A stretch of DNA of 14,144 nucleotides from Deltaproteobacteria bacterium (GTDB lineage: Bacteria; Desulfobacterota; Desulfobulbia; Desulfobulbales; VMSU01). Positions 7,774 through 14,144 of the stretch are shown one piece after another. A program made the position numbers and the translations under genes. Each line of letters starts with the position of its first letter. The first letter of the stretch is position 1. The stretch spans positions 1 to 14,144 of the forward strand of contig JAJYJA010000056.1 of NCBI GenBank assembly GCA_021789795.1, in the 5' to 3' direction. A model generated the notes under the pieces. That model was given only the letters and a program-made list of their open reading frames with translations, did no database searches and had not been told where the DNA came from.

Positions 7774-10047
7774 ATGGCCAAGTCATTAGTAATCGTCGAA
7801 TCCCCCACCAAGTCGCGAACCATCCAGCGCTATCTCGGCAGCGATTTCGAGGTCAAGGCCTCGGTGGGCCATGTCCGCGACCTGCCGGTCAAGACCTTGG
7901 GCGTCGATATCGAGCACGACTTCGCCCCCCAGTACGAAACCATCCGCGGCAAGGGCCAGATCCTGGCCGAGCTGGTCCGGGCCGCCAAGCAGGCCGAGGC
8001 CATCTACCTGGCCCCCGACCCGGACCGGGAGGGCGAGGCCATCGCCTACCATATCGCCCACGAGCTTAAGGCGGTGAGGAAGCCGGTGTACCGGGTGCTC
8101 TTCCACGAGTTGACCAAGAAGGCCATCCTCTCGGCCATCGACCAGGCCGCCGACATCAACCAGCGGCTGTTCGAGGCCCAGCAGACCCGCCGCATCCTCG
8201 ACCGGCTGGTGGGCTACCAGATCTCCCCCCTGCTCTGGGACAAGGTGCGCCGGGGCTTGAGCGCCGGACGGGTGCAGTCGGTGGCGGTGCGGATGATCTG
8301 CGAGCGGGAAGAGGAGATAGCGCGTTTCGTCTCCGAGGAGTACTGGACGATCGACGCCAGCCTGGAGGGCCAAACGCCGCCTAGGTTCACGGCCCATCTT
8401 GACCAGGTCGACGGCAAGAAGGCGGCCATCTCCAACCAGGATCAGGCCCAGGCGATCAAGGCCGAGCTGGGTCAGGCCACCTTTACGGTCGGCCGGGTGG
8501 AGAAAAAACAAAAAAAGCGCCACCCGGCCCCCCCCTTCATCACCAGCTCCCTGCAGATCGAGGCCAACCGCAAGCTGCGCTTCTCGGCCAAGAAGACCAT
8601 GACCCTGGCCCAGCGTCTCTACGAGGGCATCGAGGTGGGCGCCGACGGCCCCACCGGGCTGATCACCTACATGCGCACCGACTCCACCCGGATCAACGAC
8701 GAGGCCCTGGCCGAGGCCCGGGGCTTTATCGGCCAGACCTACGGCCAAAATTTCCTGCCCGCCAAGCCCAACCTCTACAAGACCAAGAAATCGGCCCAGG
8801 ACGCCCACGAGGCCATCCGGCCCACCGAGGTCGCCAAGACCCCGGAGCGGATGGCCGCCTATCTGGACCGGGACCTGCTCAAGCTCTACACCCTGATCTG
8901 GAAACGTTTCGTGGCCAGCCAGATGGCCGACGCCCTCTACGACCAGACCACCATCCTGATCGGGGCGGGCCGGTATCAGCTCAAGACGGTGGGCACCATC
9001 ATCCGTTTCCCCGGCTTCATGACCCTCTACGTGGAGGCGGCGGGCGACGAGGCCGGCAAGGAGGGCGAGGACCAAGAGCTGCCCCTGCCCAACCTGAGCG
9101 AGGGTGACAGCCTGCGCCTGCTGGAGCTGGCGGCGGAGCAGCACTTCACCCAGCCGCCGCCCCGCTACACCGAGGCCTCGCTGGTCAAGGCCCTGGAAGA
9201 GAACGGGGTGGGCCGGCCCAGCACCTACGCCACCATCCTGTCCACCATCCAGGACAAGGAGTACGCCCGGCTAGAACAGCGCAAGTTCCACCCCACCGAC
9301 CTCGGCAAACTGATCAACGGCCTGCTGCTCAAGCATTTTCCGGCCATCATGGACATCGAGTTCACCGCCGCCATGGAGCGCCAGCTCGACCAGGTGGAGG
9401 AGGGCAAGATCGAGTGGCTGAACATCCTGCGCGACTTCTACGGGCCGTTCAAAACCGCCCTGGACTTGGCCAAGGAAGGCATGACCTCGGTCAAGCGGGC
9501 CATCACCCCCACCGATATCCCCTGCGCCCTGTGTGCGGGCAAGATGGTGATCCGCTGGGGCAAGAACGGCGAGTTTCTGGCCTGCGAAAACTACCCGTCC
9601 TGCAAGAATACTCAAGATTTCACCAGGGGTGAGGACGGCTCCATCCAGCCGGTGCGGCGGGATCAGCCCGAGGAGTCGAGCGAGCGCTGCGAGAAGTGCG
9701 GCAAGCCGATGGTGTACAAGCAGGGCAAGTTTGGCCGCTTCCTGGCCTGCTCCGGGTATCCCGACTGCCATCACATCAAGGCGGAGACCACCGGGGTGGG
9801 CTGCCCGGAGCCCGGCTGCCCAGGCATGCTGGTCAAGAAGCTCTCCAAGCGCGGCAAGGTCTTCTACGCCTGCGATCAATACCCAAGATGCAAATTCGCC
9901 CTCTGGGATCGGCCAGTGGCCACCCCCTGCCCCACCTGCGGCGCCGCCTTCCTGGTGGAAAAGACCAGCCGCAAGGGAGGCGGGGCCAGGCTCGCCTGCC
10001 ACCACCCCGACTGCGGCTATGTTAAACGCCAGGAGGAAGAGGACTAA
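7774..10047 (+). CDS. topA: DNA topoisomerase I (type IA)
   Basis: The product is 757 residues. It relaxes negative supercoils by cutting one strand through a 5'-phosphotyrosine link. The ATG at 7774 follows AAGGA (7763-7767). The Toprim domain is N-terminal (SLVIVESPTKSRTI with E9; APDPDREGEA with D82 and D84). The catalytic tyrosine is Y299 in GLITYMRTDSTRI. KSAQDAHEAIRPTE and GVGRPSTYATIL are further family blocks. The C-terminus has four cysteine-containing zinc-ribbon segments at about 584-610, 639-665, 677-706 and 719-747, each with two Cys pairs, the last as CPTC...CHHPDC. They bind single-stranded DNA and, in E. coli, RNA polymerase. The gene is complete and cotranscribed with dprA. 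Confidence 0.97.
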   Translation: MAKSLVIVESPTKSRTIQRYLGSDFEVKASVGHVRDLPVKTLGVDIEHDFAPQYETIRGKGQILAELVRAAKQAEAIYLAPDPDREGEAIAYHIAHELKAVRKPVYRVLFHELTKKAILSAIDQAADINQRLFEAQQTRRILDRLVGYQISPLLWDKVRRGLSAGRVQSVAVRMICEREEEIARFVSEEYWTIDASLEGQTPPRFTAHLDQVDGKKAAISNQDQAQAIKAELGQATFTVGRVEKKQKKRHPAPPFITSSLQIEANRKLRFSAKKTMTLAQRLYEGIEVGADGPTGLITYMRTDSTRINDEALAEARGFIGQTYGQNFLPAKPNLYKTKKSAQDAHEAIRPTEVAKTPERMAAYLDRDLLKLYTLIWKRFVASQMADALYDQTTILIGAGRYQLKTVGTIIRFPGFMTLYVEAAGDEAGKEGEDQELPLPNLSEGDSLRLLELAAEQHFTQPPPRYTEASLVKALEENGVGRPSTYATILSTIQDKEYARLEQRKFHPTDLGKLINGLLLKHFPAIMDIEFTAAMERQLDQVEEGKIEWLNILRDFYGPFKTALDLAKEGMTSVKRAITPTDIPCALCAGKMVIRWGKNGEFLACENYPSCKNTQDFTRGEDGSIQPVRRDQPEESSERCEKCGKPMVYKQGKFGRFLACSGYPDCHHIKAETTGVGCPEPGCPGMLVKKLSKRGKVFYACDQYPRCKFALWDRPVATPCPTCGAAFLVEKTSRKGGGARLACHHPDCGYVKRQEEED

Positions 10048-10074
10048 AATCCCTCCCCGCCTCCGGGACAGACC

Positions 10075-10103
10075 AACCTTTGGGGTCAAAACCTTTGGGG
10101 TCA
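10075..10103 (+). repeat. Two tandem copies of AACCTTTGGGGTCA
   Basis: Copies lie at 10075-10088 and 10090-10103, identical over 14 bp with a period of 15. The continuation GGTCTTGC resembles the 'GGGGTCAGGTCTTG' stretches that I recall beside REP-associated tyrosine transposase (RAYT) genes in many proteobacteria. No transposase is present here, so this would be a remnant or a target repeat. The family link is from memory. Confidence 0.6.
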
Positions 10104-10196
10104 GGTCTTGCTATCACGCAAAAGTTCCCCGAACGACGCAAGTTTGGGGCCTGTTCGCCCCTCAGCACGACAGAGCCGTTGGTCAAGCGCCAAAAA

Positions 10197-10349
10197 TGAT
10201 GATCTCGCAAAAAGGTAGCCGATGGCTAAGCAAAAGGGCCGATATACAAGGCGCGGGGTGTGTTTGGCGAGGGAGGCCATACAGATGGTATGCCGAACGA
10301 GCCAAACCGTCCCGCAACGCAGTAGATCGGACTTTTTGCGACGCCATCA
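10197..10349 (+). repeat. Palindromic MITE-like element, complete copy
   Basis: The element is 153 bp with imperfect 18-bp terminal inverted repeats: TGATGATCTCGCAAAAAG (10197-10214) and CTTTTTGCGACGCCATCA (10332-10349) pair at 15 of 18 positions. The interior also folds back on itself: CCGAT/ATCGG (10239-10243 with 10326-10330), GTTTGGC/GCCAAAC (10262-10268 with 10301-10307), and an apical GGCcATAC/GTATGCC (10275-10294). A side hairpin TAGCC-gat-GGCTA lies at 10216-10228. Short A-runs flank both ends, a possible target duplication. The ends and layout match a family of repeats that I recall as abundant in deltaproteobacterial genomes. It has no coding capacity of note. Confidence 0.8.
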
Positions 10350-10364
10350 AAAATATGCTATAAA
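10336..10364 (+). promoter_or_regulatory. Probable nadE promoter using the repeat's end as -35
   Basis: TTGCGA (10336-10341), inside the element's right terminal repeat, is 17 nt from TATAAA (10359-10364), which also has an upstream TG (10356-10357, extended -10). The expected transcription start would be at about 10371, the first base of the nadE ATG. Combined with the absence of a ribosome binding site, this predicts a leaderless or nearly leaderless message. Confidence 0.5.
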
Positions 10365-10370
10365 GTCGCC

Positions 10371-12068
10371 ATGAAGATGGCGCTGATCCAGACCAACCCC
10401 ACGGTGGGTGATTTTGATGGCAACCTGCAGGCCATCCTCTCCTGGGCCGAACGGGCCAGGGAGGCGGGTTGCGGGCTGGCGATCTTCCCGGAGCTGGCCT
10501 TGAGCGGCTACCCGCCCCTCGACCTCCTGGAGCGGCCCGCCTTCATCGACCGGCAGCTGCGGGCCGGGCGCGAGCTGGCGGAACGGGCCTTGGGCATCGA
10601 CCTCCTCGGCGGGCTCATCACCCGGCACACGGCGGACACCGGCAAGCCCCTGCACAACAGCGCCGCCCTGATTTCAGGCGGCCAGACCCGGCTGATCCAC
10701 AAACGTCTCCTGCCCACCTACGACGTCTTCGACGAGGCCCGCTACTTCGAGCCCGGCGCGGAGAGCGCCTCCCTCCCCTGGCAGGGGCTGCACCTGGGGG
10801 TCACCATCTGCGAGGACATCTTCAACGACCCGGCGCTGGCCGGCGGGCCTTTGAGCACCGGGCCGGGCCGGGTCCACGACGCCCCCCGCAAACTCTACCA
10901 GCAAAACCCCGTGGCCGACCTGCTGGCCGACCCCGCCCGGCGGCCCGACCTGCTCGTCAACCTCGCCGCCTCGCCCTTTCAGACCGGCAAGTCGACGGCC
11001 AAAATCGACTTCTTCTCCCGCCTCTGCCGGCGACACCGCCTGCCGCTCCTCTACGTCAACCAGGTGGGCGGCCAGGACTCCCTGCTTTTCGACGGCCAGA
11101 GCCTGATCCTGGGGCCGGATGGCCGCCTGCTGGCCAGGGCCGCCGCCTTCCGGGAAGACATGGTGGTCTTCGATACCGTGAAGGCGGCCAGCCAACCCGG
11201 AATCGTCCCCCCCCCGGAGGAGGCCCCGGCCCTGATCTTCGAGGCCCTGGTGATGGGCGTCCGGGACTATCTCGGCAAATGCGGCTTCCGCTCGGCGGTG
11301 CTGGGCCTAAGCGGCGGCATCGACTCCGCCCTCACCGCCGCCATCGCCGCCGCCGCCCTGGGGCCGGAGAATGTCCTGGGCGTCGCCCTGCCCTCGCCCT
11401 ACACCGCCAGGGAAAGCGTCGAGGACGCCCGCCAGCTGGCGGAGAACCTGGGCCTGCGCTTTGCCACCATCCCCATCGGCCCCACCTTCGCCACCGAGCT
11501 GGCCACCCTGGCGCCGCTCTTCGCCGGCACCCCCCAGGGGATCGCCGAGCAGAATCTCCAGGCCCGCATCCGGGGCAATTTACTGATGGCCCTGGCCAAC
11601 AAGTTCGGACATCTTCTGCTCTCCACCGGCAACAAGTCGGAGCTGGCGGTGGGCTACTGCACCCTCTACGGCGACCTGAGCGGCGGCCTGGCGGTGATCT
11701 CCGACGTGCCCAAGGTGATGGTGTACCGCATCTGCCGCCATATAAACCGCGACCGGGAGATCATCCCGGCCCGCACCATCGTCCGGGCGCCCACCGCTGA
11801 ACTGGCCTTGAACCAGCGGGATCAGGACGACCTGCCGCCCTACGAGGTCCTCGACCCCATCCTGGCCGCCTACCTGGAGGAAAACCGGGGCGTGGCCGAG
11901 ATCGTGGGCCTGGGCTTCGACGAGCAGGTGGTCAGGGAGGTGGTGCGCCGGGTGAACGCCAACGAGCACAAGCGCCAACAGGCGCCGCTGGGGCTGAAGG
12001 TCACCAGCAAGGCCTTTGGCCTGGGTCGGCGCTATCCGGTCTGCCAACGCTTCCGGGAAGACGGGTGA
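10371..12068 (+). CDS. nadE: Glutamine-dependent NAD+ synthetase
   Basis: The product is 565 residues, the two-domain form. It makes NAD+ from deamido-NAD+, ATP and glutamine. The N-terminal nitrilase-like glutaminase domain has the expected triad: E41 (FPELALSGYPP), K111 (HKRLLPTYDVFDE) and C147 (ICEDIFNDP). The C-terminal synthetase has the ATP pyrophosphatase loop GLSGGIDSALT (312-322), then LQARIRGNLLMALANK (396-411) and STGNKSELAVGYCTLYGD (418-435). The start at 10371 gives the usual MKxAL opening and has no Shine-Dalgarno sequence before it. The stop overlaps the next gene by 4 bp (GTGA). Confidence 0.96.
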   Translation: MKMALIQTNPTVGDFDGNLQAILSWAERAREAGCGLAIFPELALSGYPPLDLLERPAFIDRQLRAGRELAERALGIDLLGGLITRHTADTGKPLHNSAALISGGQTRLIHKRLLPTYDVFDEARYFEPGAESASLPWQGLHLGVTICEDIFNDPALAGGPLSTGPGRVHDAPRKLYQQNPVADLLADPARRPDLLVNLAASPFQTGKSTAKIDFFSRLCRRHRLPLLYVNQVGGQDSLLFDGQSLILGPDGRLLARAAAFREDMVVFDTVKAASQPGIVPPPEEAPALIFEALVMGVRDYLGKCGFRSAVLGLSGGIDSALTAAIAAAALGPENVLGVALPSPYTARESVEDARQLAENLGLRFATIPIGPTFATELATLAPLFAGTPQGIAEQNLQARIRGNLLMALANKFGHLLLSTGNKSELAVGYCTLYGDLSGGLAVISDVPKVMVYRICRHINRDREIIPARTIVRAPTAELALNQRDQDDLPPYEVLDPILAAYLEENRGVAEIVGLGFDEQVVREVVRRVNANEHKRQQAPLGLKVTSKAFGLGRRYPVCQRFREDG

Positions 12069-13072
12069 TTAATTACCAAGGCCGGGCCACGACCGGCCAG
12101 CACCTGGAGGATCTGGCCTGCGGCTACTGGCTCTCCGAGACGCTGTTCGCGGCCCTGAGGCTTGCGCTGTTCGCCCATCTGGAGCCGGGGCCACTGCCAC
12201 TCGCCGGCCTGGCCCGCCGGGCGGACTGCCAGGAGGCGCCGCTGGCGCGGCTGCTCCTGGCCCTAGAAGGGCTGGGGCTGGTCGAGTGCGAGGCGGGAGG
12301 CTGGCGGAACGCCCCGCTTGCCAGCCGCCATCTGGTGCCGGATCAACCCGAATTCCTGGGCGATTTTCTCCTCTACCGCCGCTACCTCACCCCGTCCTGG
12401 CACGACCTGGCCCCCAGGGTGGCGGGCCGCGAGCTGGCCCCGGAGCTTAGCCGGGAGGACGATTACCAGACCCGCACCTACCACTACGTCCGGGCCCTGG
12501 ATCAACTGGCCAGGGTCAAGGCCGTCGAGATCGAGAGACGGCTAACGGCTGACGCCTGGGCCGGGCCGATCCTCGATATTGGCGGCGGGGCCGGGGCCGT
12601 AAGCCGACGGCTGAGACGGCCCGGCGAGACGGTGGTGCTCCTCGAACTGCCCGAGGTGCTGAGCGCCGCCCGCAGACTCTATCCCCAGCCTGAGGACTGG
12701 CGGGGCATCGCCGGCGAGGAGGGCGATTTCCGGGATCCTCACCGCCCGGCAGGCCGCCGCTTCGGGCTCATTATCATGGCCAATTTCCTGCACACCTACG
12801 AACCGGAGGAGGCCAGGCGGCTGACTGCCAAGGCCGCCGGATTGCTGGCGCCGGACGGCCTGCTGCTGATCCACGACTACTTCCCCGACCGGACGCCGCG
12901 CCAGGGCCGGCTCTACGACCTGAACATGCTGCTCAACACCGCCGCTGGCGTCTGTCATCCGGCCCAGGACGTAAGCTATTGGCTCGCCGGTCTCGGTCTT
13001 ACGCCCCAAACCCTAGACCTGCCCTCCGACTCAGGCCTGATCCTCGCCCGGAGACCGCCATCATGCCCATGA
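12065..13072 (+). CDS. SAM-dependent O-methyltransferase, ASMT-like
   Basis: The product is 335 residues from a GTG that overlaps the nadE stop as GTGA, implying translational coupling. The N-terminal ~90 residues form a winged-helix dimerisation domain (LFAALRLALFAHLE...; LARLLLALEGLGLVE). The C-terminal Rossmann domain has SAM motif I ILDIGGGAGAVSRRL (169-183), the acidic residue in LLELPEV (192-198), and ANFLHTYEPEEARRL (239-253), where H243 corresponds to the catalytic-base histidine of acetylserotonin/caffeate O-methyltransferases (PF00891 type). The substrate cannot be told from sequence. Bacterial relatives act on quinones, carotenoids, bacteriochlorophyll precursors or polyketides. 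Given the cytochrome gene next door, a redox cofactor or quinone-like substrate is a guess only. Confidence 0.85.
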   Translation: MINYQGRATTGQHLEDLACGYWLSETLFAALRLALFAHLEPGPLPLAGLARRADCQEAPLARLLLALEGLGLVECEAGGWRNAPLASRHLVPDQPEFLGDFLLYRRYLTPSWHDLAPRVAGRELAPELSREDDYQTRTYHYVRALDQLARVKAVEIERRLTADAWAGPILDIGGGAGAVSRRLRRPGETVVLLELPEVLSAARRLYPQPEDWRGIAGEEGDFRDPHRPAGRRFGLIIMANFLHTYEPEEARRLTAKAAGLLAPDGLLLIHDYFPDRTPRQGRLYDLNMLLNTAAGVCHPAQDVSYWLAGLGLTPQTLDLPSDSGLILARRPPSCP

Positions 13073-14144
13073 GCAACCCCCAACTGCCCCCGCGGCCTTA
13101 CCGCTTGCCCTTCCGGCTCCTGATCCTGCTCCTGCTGGTGGTGATTGGACTGGTCATCCTGCGGGAAAATTTGAAAAAACGTCCGCGTCAGCTATATCAA
13201 ACGGTAAACGGCCAGGTGGAGATGTGCCTGTCCTGCCACCAGGGGGAACGCCTGGACCCGGCCCACGACGTGACGGTGCTCGGCTGCTCCTCCTGCCACC
13301 TGGGCGATCCCCAGGCCACCGGCAAGACCGCCGCCCACCGGGGCATGGTCGAGAACCCCGGCGACCTGCGGGTGGTGAACCGCACCTGCGGGGTCAACGG
13401 CTGCCACGCCATCGACGTGCCCAAGGTCAAAAATTCACTCATGGCCACCAACCGCGGCATCCTGGCCACCCTGCTCTACTACTGGAAGGAGGCCCCCAAT
13501 CAGTACAGCGACCTCACGGTCGAGCAGCTGATCAAGACCGGCCAGACCTCGCTGGCGCTCGACTATTTCCGCAAGCTCTGCGCCACCTGCCACCTCTGGA
13601 AGCAGAAGCACGACCTGCCCGGCTTCCTGGCCAAGAAGGGCGGCGGCTGCACCGCCTGCCACCACCAGAAGAACCCCGCTCCGCCGCCGCCGGGCAAGAA
13701 GAAATCCCACCCCTTAATCACCAAGAAGATCCCGGTGGAGAACTGCGTCCGCTGTCACAACCGCTCGGGCCGGATCGGCATCTCCTACACCGGGCAGTAC
13801 GAGTCCGAGGGTTCCGGGGCGCCGATCGAGCACGGCCAGATGTCCTCCCACCGCCTGCCGGGCGACCGTTTCGCCCTCTCGCTGCCGCCGGACGTGCACT
13901 TTACCAAGGGCCTGGCCTGCATCGACTGCCACACCAGAAACGAGGTCATGGGCGACGGCAAGCGTTACGCCCACTTCGAGGAACAACTGGAGATCAGCTG
14001 CACCACCTGCCACACCAAGGGCCGGCCCGGAATCACCAACAAAAACCACCGGCTGAACAATATCGACTTCAAGGACAGCCTGCCGGTACTGGTGGGCAAA
14101 CTGGACGGCAAGCGGCACCCGCTTAATCCGCCCCGACCCGAGGC
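13063..14144 (+). CDS. Membrane-anchored multiheme c-type cytochrome (3' end missing)
   Basis: The frame is open to the end of the window: 360 codons are seen and no stop. The ATG at 13063 follows GGAG (13050-13053) at 9 nt; a second ATG at 13069 overlaps the methyltransferase stop. Residues 17-33 are a hydrophobic helix after a basic N-terminus, likely an uncleaved anchor leaving the rest in the periplasm. Heme sites: CLSCH (55), CSSCH (75), CGVNGCH (109, a CX4CH site), CATCH (173), CTACH (196), CVRCH (228), CIDCH (286) and CTTCH (313), so eight hemes so far. Many other histidines (such as 68, 92, 216, 257, 263, 279, 304 and 329) could be sixth ligands, suggesting mostly bis-His hemes. I do not recognise it as NrfA, Hao, OmcA or NapC. 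A role in periplasmic electron transfer is likely; the partner is unknown. Confidence 0.9.
   Translation, partial: MPMSNPQLPPRPYRLPFRLLILLLLVVIGLVILRENLKKRPRQLYQTVNGQVEMCLSCHQGERLDPAHDVTVLGCSSCHLGDPQATGKTAAHRGMVENPGDLRVVNRTCGVNGCHAIDVPKVKNSLMATNRGILATLLYYWKEAPNQYSDLTVEQLIKTGQTSLALDYFRKLCATCHLWKQKHDLPGFLAKKGGGCTACHHQKNPAPPPPGKKKSHPLITKKIPVENCVRCHNRSGRIGISYTGQYESEGSGAPIEHGQMSSHRLPGDRFALSLPPDVHFTKGLACIDCHTRNEVMGDGKRYAHFEEQLEISCTTCHTKGRPGITNKNHRLNNIDFKDSLPVLVGKLDGKRHPLNPPRPE

Larger units (their letters stand above)
10048..10370 (+). other. Gene-free interval between topA and nadE
   Basis: This 323-bp interval has no credible gene; the long frame crossing it is out of frame with topA and is an artefact. 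It contains a 14-bp tandem repeat, a small GTTCcccGAAC palindrome (10124-10134), the complete 153-bp palindromic element, and the probable nadE promoter, all listed separately. Confidence 0.7.

Noticed and set aside
9629..10363. 244-codon open frame running from inside topA through the intergenic repeat
   Set aside because: It is an Arg/Ser/Pro/Ala-rich shadow of topA in another frame and continues through non-coding repeat DNA.
10469..11800. 443-codon open frame inside nadE
   Set aside because: It is an Arg/Pro/Gly-rich shadow frame of a clearly recognised nadE, as expected in G+C-rich DNA.
13224..14126. 300-codon open frame overlapping the cytochrome
   Set aside because: The alternative frame has eight heme-binding motifs and a membrane anchor; this one is a low-complexity Pro/Arg/Gly shadow.

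Overview
The window is a G+C-rich bacterial chromosome segment. All of its protein genes lie on the + strand. The gene content suggests an anaerobic or metal/sulfur-respiring Desulfobacterota (deltaproteobacterial) organism. The evidence is a membrane-anchored multiheme c-type cytochrome, a glutamine-dependent NAD+ synthetase, a dnaG-rpoD pair, and a roughly 150-bp interspersed palindromic repeat of a type I recall from Desulfobulbales, Desulfobacterales and Geobacter-like genomes. The assignment is an inference from content, not a database match.

Layout. (1) Positions 1-96 hold part of an interspersed repeat. (2) Positions 299-1728 hold a Ser/Gly-rich protein of unknown function with three copies of a helical module, followed by a FlaG-family flagellar protein. 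(3) After a 356-bp gap come an LsrF-type class I aldolase (2085-2960), DNA primase DnaG with a TTG start (3009-4787), and a primary sigma factor (4879-6474) that lacks a recognisable region 1.1. (4) A near-consensus sigma-70 promoter then precedes dprA and topA (6648-10047), which are 13 bp apart. (5) Positions 10048-10370 are non-coding, with a short tandem repeat and a full 153-bp palindromic element. That element is an inverted copy of the repeat at 1-96. (6) From 10371 to the end lies a tightly coupled operon: nadE, an ASMT-like O-methyltransferase (4-bp overlap), and an eight-heme cytochrome (10-bp overlap) that runs off the window.

How the genes work together. dnaG, rpoD, dprA and topA are core information-processing genes: priming, transcription initiation, loading of RecA on transforming DNA, and supercoil relaxation. 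flaG points to motility. The last operon links NAD+ synthesis to a methyltransferase and a membrane-anchored electron carrier. The most unusual points are the inverted repeats bracketing about 10 kb, a nadE promoter apparently built from the end of that repeat and leaving almost no 5' leader, the truncated sigma N-terminus, the modular Ser/Gly/His protein beside flaG, and an octaheme cytochrome with one CX4CH site. I saw no clear new defence or mobile system.
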